Positions 36,206-50,494 of a DNA stretch of 64,000 nucleotides are shown here, piece by piece. Where the stretch lies: the NCBI GenBank assembly GCA_963978895.1, contig OZ022242.1, positions 5,341,359 through 5,405,358 of the forward strand, given 5' to 3'. This DNA comes from Erpobdella octoculata. Its lineage: Eukaryota > Annelida > Clitellata > Hirudinida > Erpobdellidae. Position 1 is the first letter of the stretch. The number at the start of each line of letters is the position of its first letter. A program made the position numbers and the translations under genes. The notes beneath the pieces are model-generated. The model saw only the letters and a program-made list of their open reading frames with translations, made no database searches and was not told the DNA's origin.

Positions 36206-36635
36206 TACATAAATGAGCGGGAACGGGAACGGAAAGCCAACTGAGAGCGAAAGATCGAGCGGGAAAGGGAAAGCGACCGAGAACGGGAAAGCGACCGGGA
36301 ACGGGAAAGCTACCGGGAGCGGAAAAGCGACCGAGTGAGGGAAAGTGATCGGGAGCAGGAAAGCGACTTGGAACGGAAAATTGACCGGGAGCGGGAAAAA
36401 CCGGAAACGGGAAATCGACCGGGAGCGGGAAAAACCGGAAACGGGAAAACGGCCTGGAGCGAAAAACCAACCGGGAAAGGGAAAGCGACCGGAAGCGAGA
36501 AACCGACCGAGAACAGGAGAGCAAGTAGGAATGGGAAAGCGACCGGGAGCGGGAAAACAAGCGGGGAAGGAAACGGGATCGAAAGAGACAAGCATTAGAA
36601 AAACCTTTAAAAACACCGGGCAACGCGGGTACATA

Positions 36636-36962
<327 letters not shown>

Positions 36963-37515
36963 CCGCTCGCTCACCCACTCCGCTCTGCTCATTTTGTAAC
37001 GGATTTCAAATTTTTCTTTCTATATTTGATTCCCCTTGACCCTCAAGGTTGTGTGTAAGTATTTATGTTTGTAAATATGTAAGTCCTTTATGCATTGCTT
37101 CACTATTCTTCTGATCGTAATGTAATTTTCACACAAGCTTGCGAGGCAATCGGAGGTTTTTGTAAAAATTTCTAAATCCGTCACAAAATGAGCGGAGCGA
37201 GAGAGCAAACGGAAACGGTAACTGCAGAATGAGCGGGAACGGAAAAACAAACGAAAGCGAAAGAACAACTAGGAAAGGAAAAGCGACCGGGAACGGGAGG
37301 GCAAGCGGGAGTGGGAAGGTGACCGGGAACGGGGAAACGACCGAGAGCGGCAAAGCGACATTAAACTTTTGATAAAAAAACCAAAATAATTGATAAGGCA
37401 AAACAAAATTTGTGTAAGATGAAGATGGCTCATATTAGTTATTTTTGTGATATTTGTTTATTTTATTTTATTATTTGTGCATTTTATAGTGATAGGTTAT
37501 GTTTAAACAATAGTC

Positions 37516-37568
<53 letters not shown>

Positions 37569-38202
37569 GAAGTCGGGTTTGTGTTACGACACTTATAACT
37601 CAAGAACGGCTGAACCGATTTTAGAGATTTTTAATTTATTGGATTTCTCTCAGCTCCTATTAACAGAATAACTCAAAAAAATTTGACATTGAATCATGGA
37701 TTGGCCCATGGGGATCGCAGTATGTACCCCGGTAGCTATACAGCCTTAACAGTGCGTCCTAGAAAAAAACTTCAAATGGCAAAGTTGTAAAGCACCCTCT
37801 ATTTGGTCTTACGGACAAAATAAATTTTCAATTTGAGTTTGAGTTATCGAGATATACAGATGTTTAATTTTCCGCGACATGACATTTATGCGCAAATGGA
37901 GTAGAGCGCATGTTATTAAATTTTCTGACTATTTCATTGTTTACAATTGAAAATCTCACAGAAAAAATTAAGTAAATATCTTTTTCAATTAAAATATAAA
38001 ATAAAATAATTGTTTATGGGCCATAAAAATATTAAAGATATTTTTAGCATAGATATATGATTTTTAGTTTCACATTTTCCGTTTTCCATTTGGCATTAAC
38101 AAAGTGTCAATGCTGTTCTGTCAATATTATATTTTCGTTCGTTGGAATTAATTTGCGAGTTTTAAAATTGTATTACTTTTAACAAAAACATTATTAATAA
38201 CA

Positions 38203-39907
38203 ATGCCGCGACCCAGAAGATCTAATCTTTCCCAAAATAGCCGTCAGGCAATTAGGCATCGGAACCATGTTAACCAATCCACCGCGGAAGAACTGGAATT
38301 AGCGCGAGAAAGACGCCACGTTAGTATGACCCGGCTTCGTGCTTCTCGAAGACAAGAGCACCGAAGGAGATGCAGCTAACATTGGTCGATTAACTATTCT
38401 ACCGGCAACTTATATAGGTAGTCCGCGTCATATGCATGAATATGCGCAGGATGCAATGACATATGTTCGTCATTACGGTCGGCAAGATCTGTTCATTACC
38501 CTCACCTGTAATCCAAAGTGGATTGAAATTGTTCAAATGCTGCTTCCCGGACAAACATCAAGTGATCGGCACGACATCACCGCACGTGTCTTCAAACAAA
38601 AAATTCGGTCGCTGATGAACTACATGGTAAAGCAGCACGTTTTTGGTGATACTCGATGCTGGATGTATTCAATCGAATAGCAAAAACGAGACTTGCCTCA
38701 TGCACACATTCTCATTTGGTTAGTTGAAAAAATTAGACTATCTTTTCGAGGCGCTGGTGGCAGAGCGGTAGAGCGTTCGCCTGTCAATCGTTAGGTTGGC
38801 AGTTCAAACTTCGCCGGCGTCACCAGCGTAACTCCCTTAAGCAAGGAGTTCACTCGCATTTGCTAAAGGGATAGGCGCCTATAAATGGCTGCCTTTGCAA
38901 GTACCCTCCTTCTAAAAATGGCGCTCCCGTAATGGACTTTGTCGATAAGGGAGCGCCTAATCAAATGATTAAATTATTATTATTATTATTATTATTATGA
39001 ATATGATTCATGGACCGTGTGTCGCCATCAACCGCCAATCACCGTGCATGGTCGACGGCAAGTGTTCCAAACGTTATCCACGAAAATTTACGACAGAGAC
39101 CATCACTGGCACTGATGGCTATCCATTATATCGACGTCGATCACCCGATGATAACGGTCGAACTGTCACAAAGAAAGTGAAAGGAAACGATTTCGTGGTT
39201 GACAACAGTTGGATTGTTCCATATTCGCCACTTCTTTCCAAAACATTCAAGACACATTGCAATGTTGAGTATTGCAATTCTGTAAAGTCAATTAAGTACA
39301 TCTGCAAATATGTAACGAAAGGCAGCGATATGGCAGTTTTTGGCATTCAAAGCTCAGATAATGACAAGATTAGACGCTATCAAATTGGTAGATATGTGAA
39401 CTGCAATGAGGCAATTTGGCGTATATTCTCATTCTCTTTTCACGAACGTCATCATACTGTTGTCCATTTGGCTGTGCATCTGGAGAATGGTCAACGAGTT
39501 TATTTTAACGCGTCGAATATTATTCAACGTGCTGAAACACCTCCAGCAACAACATTAACGAGTTTTTTTGCGATTTGCCAAAGCGATCCATTTGCACAAA
39601 CGTTGCTTTACTCGGAGATGCCACGTTATTACACTTGGAACGCTTCATCAAAGAAATTTCAATGTCGGAAGCAAGGCAGTGCGGTTTTAAAAGAATTCAA
39701 TTTCCGATTCGCCTAGCATTTGCTATGACGATTAACAAATCACAAGGCCAATCTTTGAGTGTTTGTGGTCTGAACTTGGATAATGCATGTTTTTCTCATG
39801 GTCAATTGTATGTGGCGTGTTCACGTGTCGGCAAACCATCAGGTTTATTTGTTTTTTCGCCCGATAATAAAACAAAAAACATAGTGCATCATAAAGTGCT
39901 GGATTAA
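38203..39907 (+). pseudogene. Helitron RepHel, unit 2 copy
   Basis: Carries the same N-terminal break, nonsense codon, SINE insertion and helicase deletion as the unit 1 copy and appears unchanged over its length. It was therefore copied after it had died. Confidence 0.93.
38750..38998 (+). mobile_element. tRNA-derived SINE, unit 2 copy
   Basis: Identical position within RepHel and the same (TTA)n tail as 23687-23935. Confidence 0.88.
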
Positions 39908-41776
39908 AGAGAATCGAGCCGAGTTCAACCAATGTTTTTCTAATAAACTATTAAAGTGAACATTTTTTACCAATGCTTTTATTAACTCGTCGTCTCTGTT
40001 TCTCTGTCTGTTTCAAATCTTGCAATCAATTTTTGAGTCACTTCCTGATGATAGATTTTTTTCAAATTTTGCATACATGCTCAAAATAGAAGACAATGCA
40101 ATATTCAATTATTAGTTTTACAATAAGTCAATTAATTTAGTTAATTTTAATTAATTTCGATATTTCGATATAATTAAGATATTTCGACTTTAATATAAAA
40201 TAAAAGAGCAATATAAGAAAAATTGATTGCAAAAATTGTGTTTTAATTACATATAAGAGCATTGGTTTTAAAAATTCGTTTTTAATTTACTTGTTTTATT
40301 TTGTTTTTTTTATAAACTTATATATATATTTGTTATTATTGTTCTTTATTGCTTTAAAAATACACTCTTTAAGGTGAAACGAAGTTCGCCGGGTCCGCTA
40401 GTATATATCTAATATATTGTTCATCTTAACCGCTAATATTATTGAAATTTCTTGCTGTAAAAATTTGCCAGTTTTACACTGAACATTAGGAATGTCTGTA
40501 TATCAAATTATTGTAAAATGTTATCGGATGACGATCGCAGCTGTTACTTCAATAAACTTATAGTTGAACACGATGTTAAGAAGCTGACTGATCCTTTCTT
40601 GCTAGGTGTGTATAATTAATAAACATCAGTTTGTAGTATTAAAAAATATATTTAATTTAACATGAGCTGCTGCATGGGACTAGGAACTTAATCATTTATC
40701 CGTTTAATTGAAAATTGAATTAATTTATTGTTTTGTAATATTTGCTTCTGCCATAAAAACTGTCTTACTGTAACTGTTTATTGACATAAATAATTGCAAA
40801 AATTACCTTTTTAAGACAATCTTCTAGCATAATTTAGTTATAATTTTTTCAAGAACAACATACGACATATACCAAACATCGGCTGGCCTGATATAATAAA
40901 CTTTTTAATAAACAAAACAAGTATCTTCTCTAATGAAAAACTAAAAGCCTACAAATCATTAGAAGCTTATAATTACTATGTACTTGACGGCATAGTTTTC
41001 AAATTTATCGATTAATTTACTGAAACTCAAATTTATACTACGTTGAACGAATTTGGACCGCAGTAGCTTCGATTAAATAATGCGAATGTACTATCGTAAC
41101 GATTGTTTTGCCTACAGTGGTTTCCCGCCACAGAGATGTGAAATCTATCTATAAAACCTCTCTGGCGGAAATACCTAAACCAAAAATAAGACTGCTGTCC
41201 ATACGTGTTTAAGAAAACCTAGTTTAAACACGTAACCCAGGAAACAGAGAGCGAGAACGAGAGAAAATTTGCTTCGTTCGTATTAGCTATAATCATAGAT
41301 ATAATTATAAATTTAATCATAATAGAAAACAATATCTATTGGTTCAAAATAATATTAAGGTCTTTATACTGTTTTAAAAACATCAGATAATCAAACTTTT
41401 TTAATTGTGGCAATTTTTATTTGCAATGAGAAATATTTTATTTGGCTAATGAGAAATATGGCTGTCCTAAGTCACTGCTCGGGGAATACTGTCTATACAG
41501 AAAAAAACGAATAATTTAGCAAACCGAACGAGGTTCTACGTCCTTTGGCGTCAGAGTATGCTGCAACCGACTGACCAACCTGCTCCAGATTATGACATGC
41601 TGCAACCGACCGAGTTGATGGAACCTATAACTTTTTTAAGACGCTTAAAACGTAGTTTATTAAATTACTAAAGAACTCAATTCAGCCATAATTTAGCTCG
41701 TGCCCGGTCAATGTCAACATGGCCGCCCTCCAAGCCTGGAGAAAGGAGGAGGGAAAAGTTAAAAAGAACTATTATA

Positions 41777-41977
41777 TATATATACATATATATATATAAT
41801 ATATATATACATATATATATATAATATATATATACATATATATATATAATATATATATACATATATATATATAATATATATATACATATATATATATAAT
41901 ATATATATACATATATATATATAATATATATATACATATATATATATAATATATATATACATATATATATATACATT
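41777..41977 (+). repeat. 25-bp TA-rich minisatellite
   Basis: Eight near-identical units of a period containing one ACAT and one TAAT. Units 1 and 2 have a single version at this place. About 85 bp of neighbouring unique sequence is missing here. Confidence 0.9.
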
Positions 41978-41979
41978 CA

Positions 41980-43571
41980 TCTATATATATAAAAGAACAT
42001 GTCCTGACTGACTGACTGACTGACTGACTGACAGATGACTGACTGATAATCAACGCCGAGCTCAAACGCCTCATCCTAGAAACGTGAAATTTGGAACTTA
42101 TATTACTTTTATAGCGTAAACATCCGCTGAGAAAGGATTTTTGAAAATTTTGCTCCTGAGGGGAAAAAACTGGAAAACAAACTTTTTTCTAAAACAATGT
42201 ATATCTCGAAAACCAAAAATGAGGAGATTTTGAAATTTGGTATATAAATTCTTTTTGAAAAATAAAAAAATTCGTGTTTCACCATTTTTTGAAAATTCGG
42301 TTTCCCGGACCTCAAATGTGGGTTGGAAAATTGGGTTATTTGGTTTTTAAAGTAGCTTCTACTCAAAAACTGTTAATGCTACAGGAGTAAAAATTAGTAT
42401 TTAGTTTCTACTCCAAAAATAATGAAACACGTGTTTTAGCATTTTTTGAAAATTTGGTTTCCAGGACTTCAAATGTGGGGTGGAAAATAGGGCTAATTGT
42501 CTTTTATAGTAACTGCTACTCAAAAACAGTAAATACCACAGATGTAAAAATTATTATTTAGTTTCTTTTCTAAAAATAAAGATATACGTGCTTCACCATT
42601 TTTTACAAATTTGGTTTCCCGGACCTCAAATGTGGGTTGGAAAATTGGGTTATTTGGTTTTTAAAGTAGCTTCTACTCAAAAACTGTTAATGTTACAAAA
42701 GTAAAAATTAGTATTTAGTTTCTACTCTAAAAATAATGATATACGGGTTTCACAATTTATCGAAAATTTGGTTTCCAGGACTTCAAATGTGGGGTGGAAA
42801 ATAGGGTTATTTGGTTTTTAAAGTAACTGCTACTCAACAACTGTAATTGCCACAGATGTAAAAATTAATACTTAGTATCTACTCAAAAAAAAAAAGATAT
42901 ACGTGTTTCATTATTTTTTGGGTTATTTGGTTTTTAAAGTAGCTGCTACTCAAAAACTGTTAATGCTACAGAAGTAAAAATTAGTATTTAGTTTCTACTC
43001 CAAAAATAATGAAATACGTGTTTTAGCATTTTTTGAAAATTTGGTTTCCAGGACCTCAAATGTGGGGTGGAAATAAGGGTTATTTGATTTCAAAATAACT
43101 GCTACTCACAAGCTGTAAGTGCTACAAATGTAAAAATTAGTATTTTGAAGTTTTGTGCCGGTTAAAAGTAGCTAAGTCCAGTTTATCATCGGCCGGGCCA
43201 AGCCGTTATTTTAGAGTCTTCACACGGGCCAGGCCAAACTTTAAATCAAAGTGGGACGGGCCGAGGCTTTTCACTAAGTAAAATATCTATATTTTAGTGA
43301 TTTTAGGGTCTTCAGTTTGGCCGGGCCAAACCTGAGGTCAAGGTGGGACGGGCCGAAGTTTTTCATCAAGTATATAGAACTTCTAGGCCTGTAAAAATGG
43401 GCCGGGCCTAATTCAGACGGGCTGTGCTGGGCCAGGAGTTTGGGTTTTTTAAACGGGCTGGGCTAATTTGTCGACGGGCCGAGCCGAGACCTAAAAAAAT
43501 GATCTCTACTATGGATGCACGGTTCAAACTCTCTAATTTCATGCGAGCGAAGCCGCTACGGGCACTGCTAG
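41980..43571 (+). mobile_element. Unit-3-specific Helitron A (1,592 bp)
   Basis: 5' end TCTATATATATAAAAGAACA, a (CTGA)n run, and 3' end GCGAAGCCGCTACGGGCACT followed by GCTAG. Units 1 and 2 have uninterrupted ACATTCATATATATATA. The interior holds about five diverged 155-170-bp tandem repeats, each with GGTTTCC-x-GGAC-x-TCAAATGTGGG. No protein. Confidence 0.92.
42290..43140 (+). repeat. 155-170-bp tandem repeats inside Helitron A
   Basis: GGACCTCAAATGTGGG-type boxes recur at about 42308, 42474, 42620, 42778 and 43050, with TACTCAAAAACTGTTAATGC between them. Confidence 0.8.
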
Positions 43572-43590
43572 TATATATATATATATACAT

Positions 43591-43682
<92 letters not shown>

Positions 43683-43818
43683 AGCGTTACAGAATCATTA
43701 AACAGTGACGTGGTCTACTATTATATTAAAAAATAAATAACCAAGATTCAGTAAACAACGTATTCGATTGAATTTTAGTTGTAAATATGTATTAATATAA
43801 AATTATTACAAAATAAAA

Positions 43819-43920
<102 letters not shown>

Positions 43921-43990
43921 GTATATACGAAACTTTTTCCTATTCAAGCATTATACTAAATAAACTTGAGCAATACAAATAAAACTGAAA

Positions 43991-45739
43991 ATGAGTGCTA
44001 AAGATTTTCGACCAATGTCATTAAAACTTTCGTGTGTAGATTTTGTCATATTTCATTATAGTGATGTTTTACTTAAACAGTCTGCTTCAGAAAAAGATGC
44101 TCCAAATTATCAAGTAAAAGAAGTTGTCAATTTATCGTCATTGGTTTATCAATCAATTCTTTCAAGAAGCCAGGAACTGGGATTGCAGATTCCTGAGGCA
44201 TATTTGTTACCTTGTTTGCTTGAACCAAAGATATGCAGTTCCAATAAGTTAATACTAAAAAATTTTGATGTCGAAAAACATTTGAAACCATTTGAAGAAA
44301 TAATTGCGAAAAAGTACTTTCGCGTAATTTCCATTACCTATACAGACACTTTTGATTTGGTAAATTTGTTCATGCCTCCTCCTGAGATATGGCTGACCTT
44401 GTATAAAACCATATGGAGTTTTCAATATTTATCAACTATTCTTGAATCTATAGAATTGGATGTTTATTGCAGTCAACTAGAAAATTTTCACAAAGTGAAT
44501 TCTTCTGTTTGGTCATGTCCAAATTTAAAACGCATATTTTTTCGATGTAGAAGGAGTAAGTTTGTCGTCATGCAACATAGTAACATAAACACTTTCAGTC
44601 TACTGAAAATTGATTTCCCAGATGATAATTTATTAGCACTTGAAGTATTTAAATGCAGTATTACAATAGAATTTCTGGATAGATTAAAAACTTTTAAAAA
44701 TCTCGTAAAACTATCGATAGGATGTTTATGTACATATTCAATACCTAATCATGTGATTTGCAGTGCAATAAATGGTCTATCAAAGTTGGAATGGCTTAAA
44801 TTACATATTACTAATATATGGAGTGAATATTATCTAGATTTATTAATGTCGCCATTGTGCAAGCTAATTGATACTTTGCCCGTTTTATCACATTTGGACT
44901 TGGGCTATTTAAAAATAATTTATAAAAAATCTCTTCCATACACTTATCCGAGACAACTTGAGCATGCTGCAATTATTTCTATAATAAAAGACGAATATTC
45001 AAAGTTGTTTTTAGATGTTGTTAAACCAATTGATAATTATTTTTTTCGTGATTTAAGTAAAAGCGACTTGAGCAATAGTGTTGAAAACATTATAACATCA
45101 ATGAGATACGGTCCATATGAATTGATATTTGATAGTTCGATTTTCCAACATTTATGCGACTTCCTCAATGATGATCAAAATCACTCAATCATAAAAAATA
45201 ATTTTTCTGTTATAATGGAAAACTTGCACAAAGATTTATATATTAATTCTGGTGATTATGTTCTTGGCTTCAGAAATATTTTTATTTTTTGCAAATTAGT
45301 GAAAATTGGATTACCAAAAAGCTATTTCCAAAAATTTTTCAATGTCGTAATGTATCAAGTTGTTCATGCAAATTTTAATGTTCAGAGAATTGTACAGATT
45401 TTTCGCTTGGATCTGCCAGATGAAATGTGGAAAGAACTGTTGAAAGACAACGTATGGATTTCTACTTTTCTCAAACAGGAAAAATCCTTTCAAGCTCTTC
45501 ATTTTAGAAAAAAATTTGATATTATGGAATCTCCACATTGTTTGGAAATGCTAAAAAAATATTATCAATTTCATGGTAAAATAATTCCACAGGCAATAGA
45601 ATTATTTAAATTTGTTTCAACGTTTTGTTCTAATTTCAGGAACGATTTTATTTGCGAATTAGAAAAAATGAATGGAGGGCAAAAGTTATTGAATGAAATA
45701 AAAAATTTAGAAAAACAAAAGTTATTTTTAAATAAGTAG
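43991..45739 (+). CDS. Leucine-rich-repeat-like protein, unit 3 copy (582 aa)
   Basis: Intact, same boundaries as the others. Compared with unit 1 I count about 19 nucleotide changes, roughly 15 altering the protein (including K62E, K95E, D192V, C382S, T to R and K to E near 515-523) and 4 silent. Its upstream region is separated from the shared promoter-like segment by Helitron A, so if that segment is the promoter this copy may be silenced or differently driven. Confidence 0.75.
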   Translation: MSAKDFRPMSLKLSCVDFVIFHYSDVLLKQSASEKDAPNYQVKEVVNLSSLVYQSILSRSQELGLQIPEAYLLPCLLEPKICSSNKLILKNFDVEKHLKPFEEIIAKKYFRVISITYTDTFDLVNLFMPPPEIWLTLYKTIWSFQYLSTILESIELDVYCSQLENFHKVNSSVWSCPNLKRIFFRCRRSKFVVMQHSNINTFSLLKIDFPDDNLLALEVFKCSITIEFLDRLKTFKNLVKLSIGCLCTYSIPNHVICSAINGLSKLEWLKLHITNIWSEYYLDLLMSPLCKLIDTLPVLSHLDLGYLKIIYKKSLPYTYPRQLEHAAIISIIKDEYSKLFLDVVKPIDNYFFRDLSKSDLSNSVENIITSMRYGPYELIFDSSIFQHLCDFLNDDQNHSIIKNNFSVIMENLHKDLYINSGDYVLGFRNIFIFCKLVKIGLPKSYFQKFFNVVMYQVVHANFNVQRIVQIFRLDLPDEMWKELLKDNVWISTFLKQEKSFQALHFRKKFDIMESPHCLEMLKKYYQFHGKIIPQAIELFKFVSTFCSNFRNDFICELEKMNGGQKLLNEIKNLEKQKLFLNK

Positions 45740-45983
45740 TTTTATTGAATTAAATAAATGTTCCATTGATGTTCCAATAAAAGTTTTTTTTTAACTTTAG
45801 AAATGGTGTTCAAGTAAGCCGTGAAAACGAGGTTTTTTTTTACAAATCCCTTTAATTTCAGGGTTTACCGGATTTTCATTTATTGCAAATTTTACTTTTC
45901 AAACATTTTTTCTGAATGTATATAAGTAAAAATCTTTATAATTGTGTTTGATTTGTTTACAACAGAAATAATTTATATATATA

Positions 45984-46555
45984 CTAGCGGGGTTACCCGG
46001 CGTTGCTCGGGGGTTTCAGAAGTTTTGTTATCGATTTTCTCTCTTGCTCGCGTTTCCTTCCCTGCTTGCTCTCCCGTTTCCAGTCGCTTTCCGCGTTCCC
46101 GGTCGGTTTCCCGTTCCCGGTCGCTTTCCCGTTCCCGCTACGCTTTCTCTCCCGTTCCCGGTCACGCTTGCTCTTCCGTTCCCGGTCACGGCTGCTGTCC
46201 CGTTCCCGTCCCCGTTCACGCTCATTTTCTCTTTTCCATTCTTTCCTAATTTCTTTTAGCCCATAAAACGTAAAATAGATTTGCTAAAACTGGCTAAAAG
46301 TTGCTTGAAGCCTTCAAACGTTGTTACTTAAACTAAATTTGAATTTTATTACGTAATTATTTCTGATGGTCGTACATAGGCACTTTTTGACTAGAAAGGT
46401 TTTTTGCCCCCCTGAGCCGGGGGATCGGAGTAGGGAGTCCAAGCCTTCTTAGCTTTCTTTCCTTGTATGCCAAATTTCATCAGAATCGCTCCATCGGTTT
46501 AGATTTCTATAAGAGTCAGATCCACAAATTCACAGACATTCATTTTAATATATAT
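45984..46555 (-). mobile_element. Shared non-autonomous Helitron, unit 3 copy
   Basis: CTAG at 45984-45987 and the same internal array and 5' part as at 11803. Confidence 0.75.
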
Positions 46556-47709
46556 AAAAAAATCTCAGTCATTGTCATCGAAATCTTCTTCGTCGTCGTC
46601 ATCTTCTAATTCTTCAGTTTCGTTGTCTCAACAACTGGAAGTTCTCTAGATCAACAACGACGTCATTGACGTCAACAACAACAACAACGTCACGACAGAC
46701 GTAAAAATATCTTCCGCGGCAACAATAATTTTTTTAATAGTTTTAAAAATATTAAATATGATTGCACTGTTAGTTTTACTGATATTTACATTGAAAATAG
46801 TCCGATTGAGGTACGATTGCGCAATATGCAATGTAAGTCTGATGCTGAAAAGCGCAAACGGTGGGAACAGATAGAAATGAAAACATTTGATAATCGTGCT
46901 TTTAACTATTTATAAAAATCAAACAATGTTTAAATTATAAATTAATTTCATTATTTTTGTTGTAATGTAAACCATAGAGCATAGATTTATACTATATATC
47001 TATAGTCGCCATTCAGTACGGTTCTCCCACCTTTTGTTTTTTGCGCATAAATTTGGCATGCTACCACGTACAATCTATTACCAAGCATCAAAATGTTGCT
47101 TTTATATAACACAAACAGCTTGTGAAAGAAGAAAACAAATGAAACACTGAGCGTGTTTTTTTTCTGTACTCGGCAAATAGACTACTAGACATGCAATGCA
47201 TGCAAATTGCGCGATGCAAGTTAAGATGGCCTTTTGACTAGGGCCAAGGCTGGGTATAAAAGACTATATCCTGATTCACTTGATCAATCCATTTTTTTTA
47301 TTAAAATATTTCAAACAAATTTTTTGAGTAATTTTAAAGTAAAAAAATTCTAAAGATTGCTGTGCTTGTGGTATAAACCTAAAACGCTGTTGATCACGTG
47401 GTACAAGGACCGTAAAATTTCGCTTTAATTTGTCCTCGCTGTTTAATATAGGCACATACGGCCTACGGGGCATTGTGTGTCTAGGTATATATGGTAGTAT
47501 AAGTATATGCCATAGAGTACTATAGCATATGGAGCATGTAAACAATACTATGATCCCCCCATAGGGCACATTGATCCTAGGTATAATTCAATACGATCCC
47601 ACGTCCAGTTCTTTCAAAAAACACATGAAAACAGGTGTAATAGCTTTTATTAATACTAATAATCATTTAAGTTATATAAATTCAACGCAGGTTAGGAAAA
47701 TGGATAAAT

Positions 47710-48000
47710 CTACTGCAAAGACCAAGTGACGACTGGCTCGAGCAGTCCCACCATGCTGAATTGGATCTGGAAGTCTACAAACAATGCCATCTCTTTCAAA
47801 TTGGAATAGTTCATCATTTGCACAAATAAAATTAAATGATGACGTCCTGCTTTCAGGAACTTTATGAATAACTCACCATCTTCTGACATTATTTGTCCAA
47901 TGTTGTGAATAACTTTCTTTTTTGTTTTAAATCTAACCACAACATATTCATTAATTTTCAACACAGAACAGTCATAGTCCAGAACAGGGCTTTCCTTTGC
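47710..48000 (-). pseudogene. Frameshifted remnant of unidentified protein, unit 3 copy
   Basis: As at 15669-15960. Confidence 0.4.
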
Positions 48001-48405
48001 TGTTAACTGAGGTTTGACATTGCTATTCCCATTACTTTAACAGGTGTTGTACCTCGCTCTGTCTTTCGCTGACAATGTCTAACCATGATGTTAGTAATTA
48101 TTGCTTATTTTGGCTTATTTTAGGGCTGCTTTTTAGAAATTTTCAGGGTCGTCAAGAGGGAGTTGGCGGGGCTGTAGCCCTGGGCCCCAAGTTCGTAAAA
48201 CAGAGCAGCTAACGCTGAAGAAAGCCCACGCGATTACCTGGCATGGAGCGAATCAAAGCAAGTTCTGTTTTGTTTTCCTGGTCGTTTATTTGGACAACGA
48301 CATCAAGTACCAAAATCACATCTGTCTTCTAGTGCTTGGTTGTCAGCGGCAAATGACCAAGTTGGAAAAAATTGCTTGACCGGCTTTTAGAACATATAAT
48401 AATAA

Positions 48406-50096
48406 CTAGCAGTGCCCGTAGCGGCTTCGCTCGCATGAAATTAGAGAATTTGAACCGTGCATACATAGTAGAGTACTGCACGGATCAATTTTTTAGGTCT
48501 CGGCTCGGCCCGTCGACAACATGGCCCAGCCCGTTTCAAAAACCGAAATTCCTGGTTCGGCACGGCCCGTCGACAACTTGGCCCAGCCCGTTTCAAAAAC
48601 CGAAATTCCTGGCCCGGCACGGCCGGTCTAATATGGGCCCGGCCCGTTTTTAAACGCCTAGAAGTTCTATATACTTGTTGAAAAACTTCGGCCCGTCCCA
48701 CTTTGACTTCAGGTTTAGCCCGGCCCGTCTGAACACCCTAAAATCACTAAAATGTCTATATACTTGGTTAAAAATCTTGGCCCGTCGCACCTTGATTTAA
48801 GGTTTGGGCAGGGCCGTATGAAGACCCTAAAATAAAGGCTTGGCCCGTCCGTCCGGTGATAAACTGAACTCATCTACTTTTAACCGGCACAAAACCTCAA
48901 AATACTAATTTTCACATCTGTAGCACTTACAGTTTTTGAGTAGCAGTTATTTTAAAATCAAATAACCCTTTTTCCACTTTACATTTGAGGTCCTGGAAAC
49001 CAAATTTTCAAAAAATGGTGAAACACGTATATCATTATTTTTAGAGTAGAAACTAAGTTCTAATTTTAGTTTTGTAGCATTTACAGTTTTTGAGTAGCAG
49101 TTACTTTAAAAACCAAGTAACCCTATTTTCCACCCCATATTTAAAGTCCTGGAAACCAAATTTTCAAAAAATAGTAAAACACGTATATCATATTTCTGGA
49201 GTAGAAACCAAATACTAATTTTTACTCCTGTAGCATCTACAGTTTTCGAGTAGCAGTTATGTTAAAAACCAAATAACCTTATTTTCCAGCCCACATTTGA
49301 GGTCCTGGAAACCAAATTTTAAAAAAATGGTAAAACACGTATATTTTTATTTTTAGAATAGAAACTAAATACTAATTTTTAAATCTGTGGTATTTACAGT
49401 TTTTGAGTAGCAGTTACTTTAAAAAACAAATAACCATATTTTCCACCCCACATTTGAAGTCCTGGAAACCAAATTTTCAAAAAATGCTAAAACACGTATT
49501 TCATTATTTTTGGGGTAGAAACTAAATACTAATTTTTACTCCTGTAGCATTCACAGTTTTTGAGTAGCAGTTACTTTAAAAAACAAATAACCATATTTTC
49601 CACCCCACATTTGAAGTCCTGGAAACCAAATTTTCAAAAAATGCTAAAACACGTATTTCATTATTTTTGGGGTAGAAACTAAATACTAATTTTTACTCCT
49701 GTAGCATTCACAGTTTTTGAGTAGCAGCTACTTTAAAAACCAAATAACCCAATTTTCCAACCCACATTTGAGGTCCGGGAAACCGAATGTTCAAAAAATG
49801 GTGAAACACGTATCTTTTTATTTTTCAAAAAGAATCTATATACCAAATTTCAAAATCTCTTCATTTTTGGTTTTCGAGATATACATTGTTTTAGAAAAAA
49901 GTTTGTTTTTCAGTTTTTTCCCCTCAGGAGAAAAATTTTTAAAAATCCTTTCTTAGCGGATGTTTACGCTATAAAAGTAATATAAGTTCCAAATTTCACG
50001 TTCCTAGGATGAGGCGTTTGAGCTCGGCGTTGATTATCAGTCAGTCAGTCAGTCAGTCAGTCAGTCAGTCAGGACATGTTCTTTTATATATATAGA
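48406..50096 (-). mobile_element. Unit-3-specific Helitron B (1,691 bp)
   Basis: Same family as Helitron A, opposite orientation: the minus strand begins TCTATATATATAAAAGAACA at 50096 and ends CACTGCTAG at 48406. Removing it leaves a plain (ATA)n as in units 1 and 2, with insertion between A and T. It has the same kind of 155-170-bp internal tandem repeats (about 49000-49780). Confidence 0.93.
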
Positions 50097-50494
50097 TAAT
50101 AATAAAATTAAGAGGCTAACGAGAAAAAATGACCCGGGCCCCGTTCATCCTCTCGAAGGGGGTGCTCTTATGTGTACAAACATTCTGGACAAATTAAAAA
50201 AAATATTATAAATCATCATTTACAACGAATGTGAACGATAAAAATAAAGCAAAAAAAATAAACACTAAAAATTACAATTAAAAAATTACAACAATAATAA
50301 TTTTGAAGATGACTAGACTACATCAGCTTCCAGAAGAGCTTCGATCCATCTGGTGAATAAAAAGAAACAATTTTTAATAGTTCCAGAAACTGCACAAATA
50401 CAGTCTAACCTAGCTAGACAAGACTATTAAAAATACAATGAAATCTAACTTTTCCTTAATGGCAAGTTTCTCCTCTCATAACGTTGGCTGGAAG

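Larger units (their letters stand above)
37564..40401 (+). mobile_element. Decayed RepHel Helitron, unit 2
   Basis: Same structure as 22501-25338, with CTAG at 40398-40401. It again ends 15 bp before the next unit. The inserted 330-bp repeat lies at 39966-40293. Confidence 0.85.

Noticed and set aside
41677..42074. Frames spanning the 25-bp TA minisatellite and (CTGA)n run
   Set aside because: They are products of simple repeats at a Helitron 5' end.
42109..42366. Frame recurring in Helitrons A and B (also 49717-49956)
   Set aside because: It recurs only because both belong to one Helitron family, and it lies within their tandem-repeat region with no protein features.
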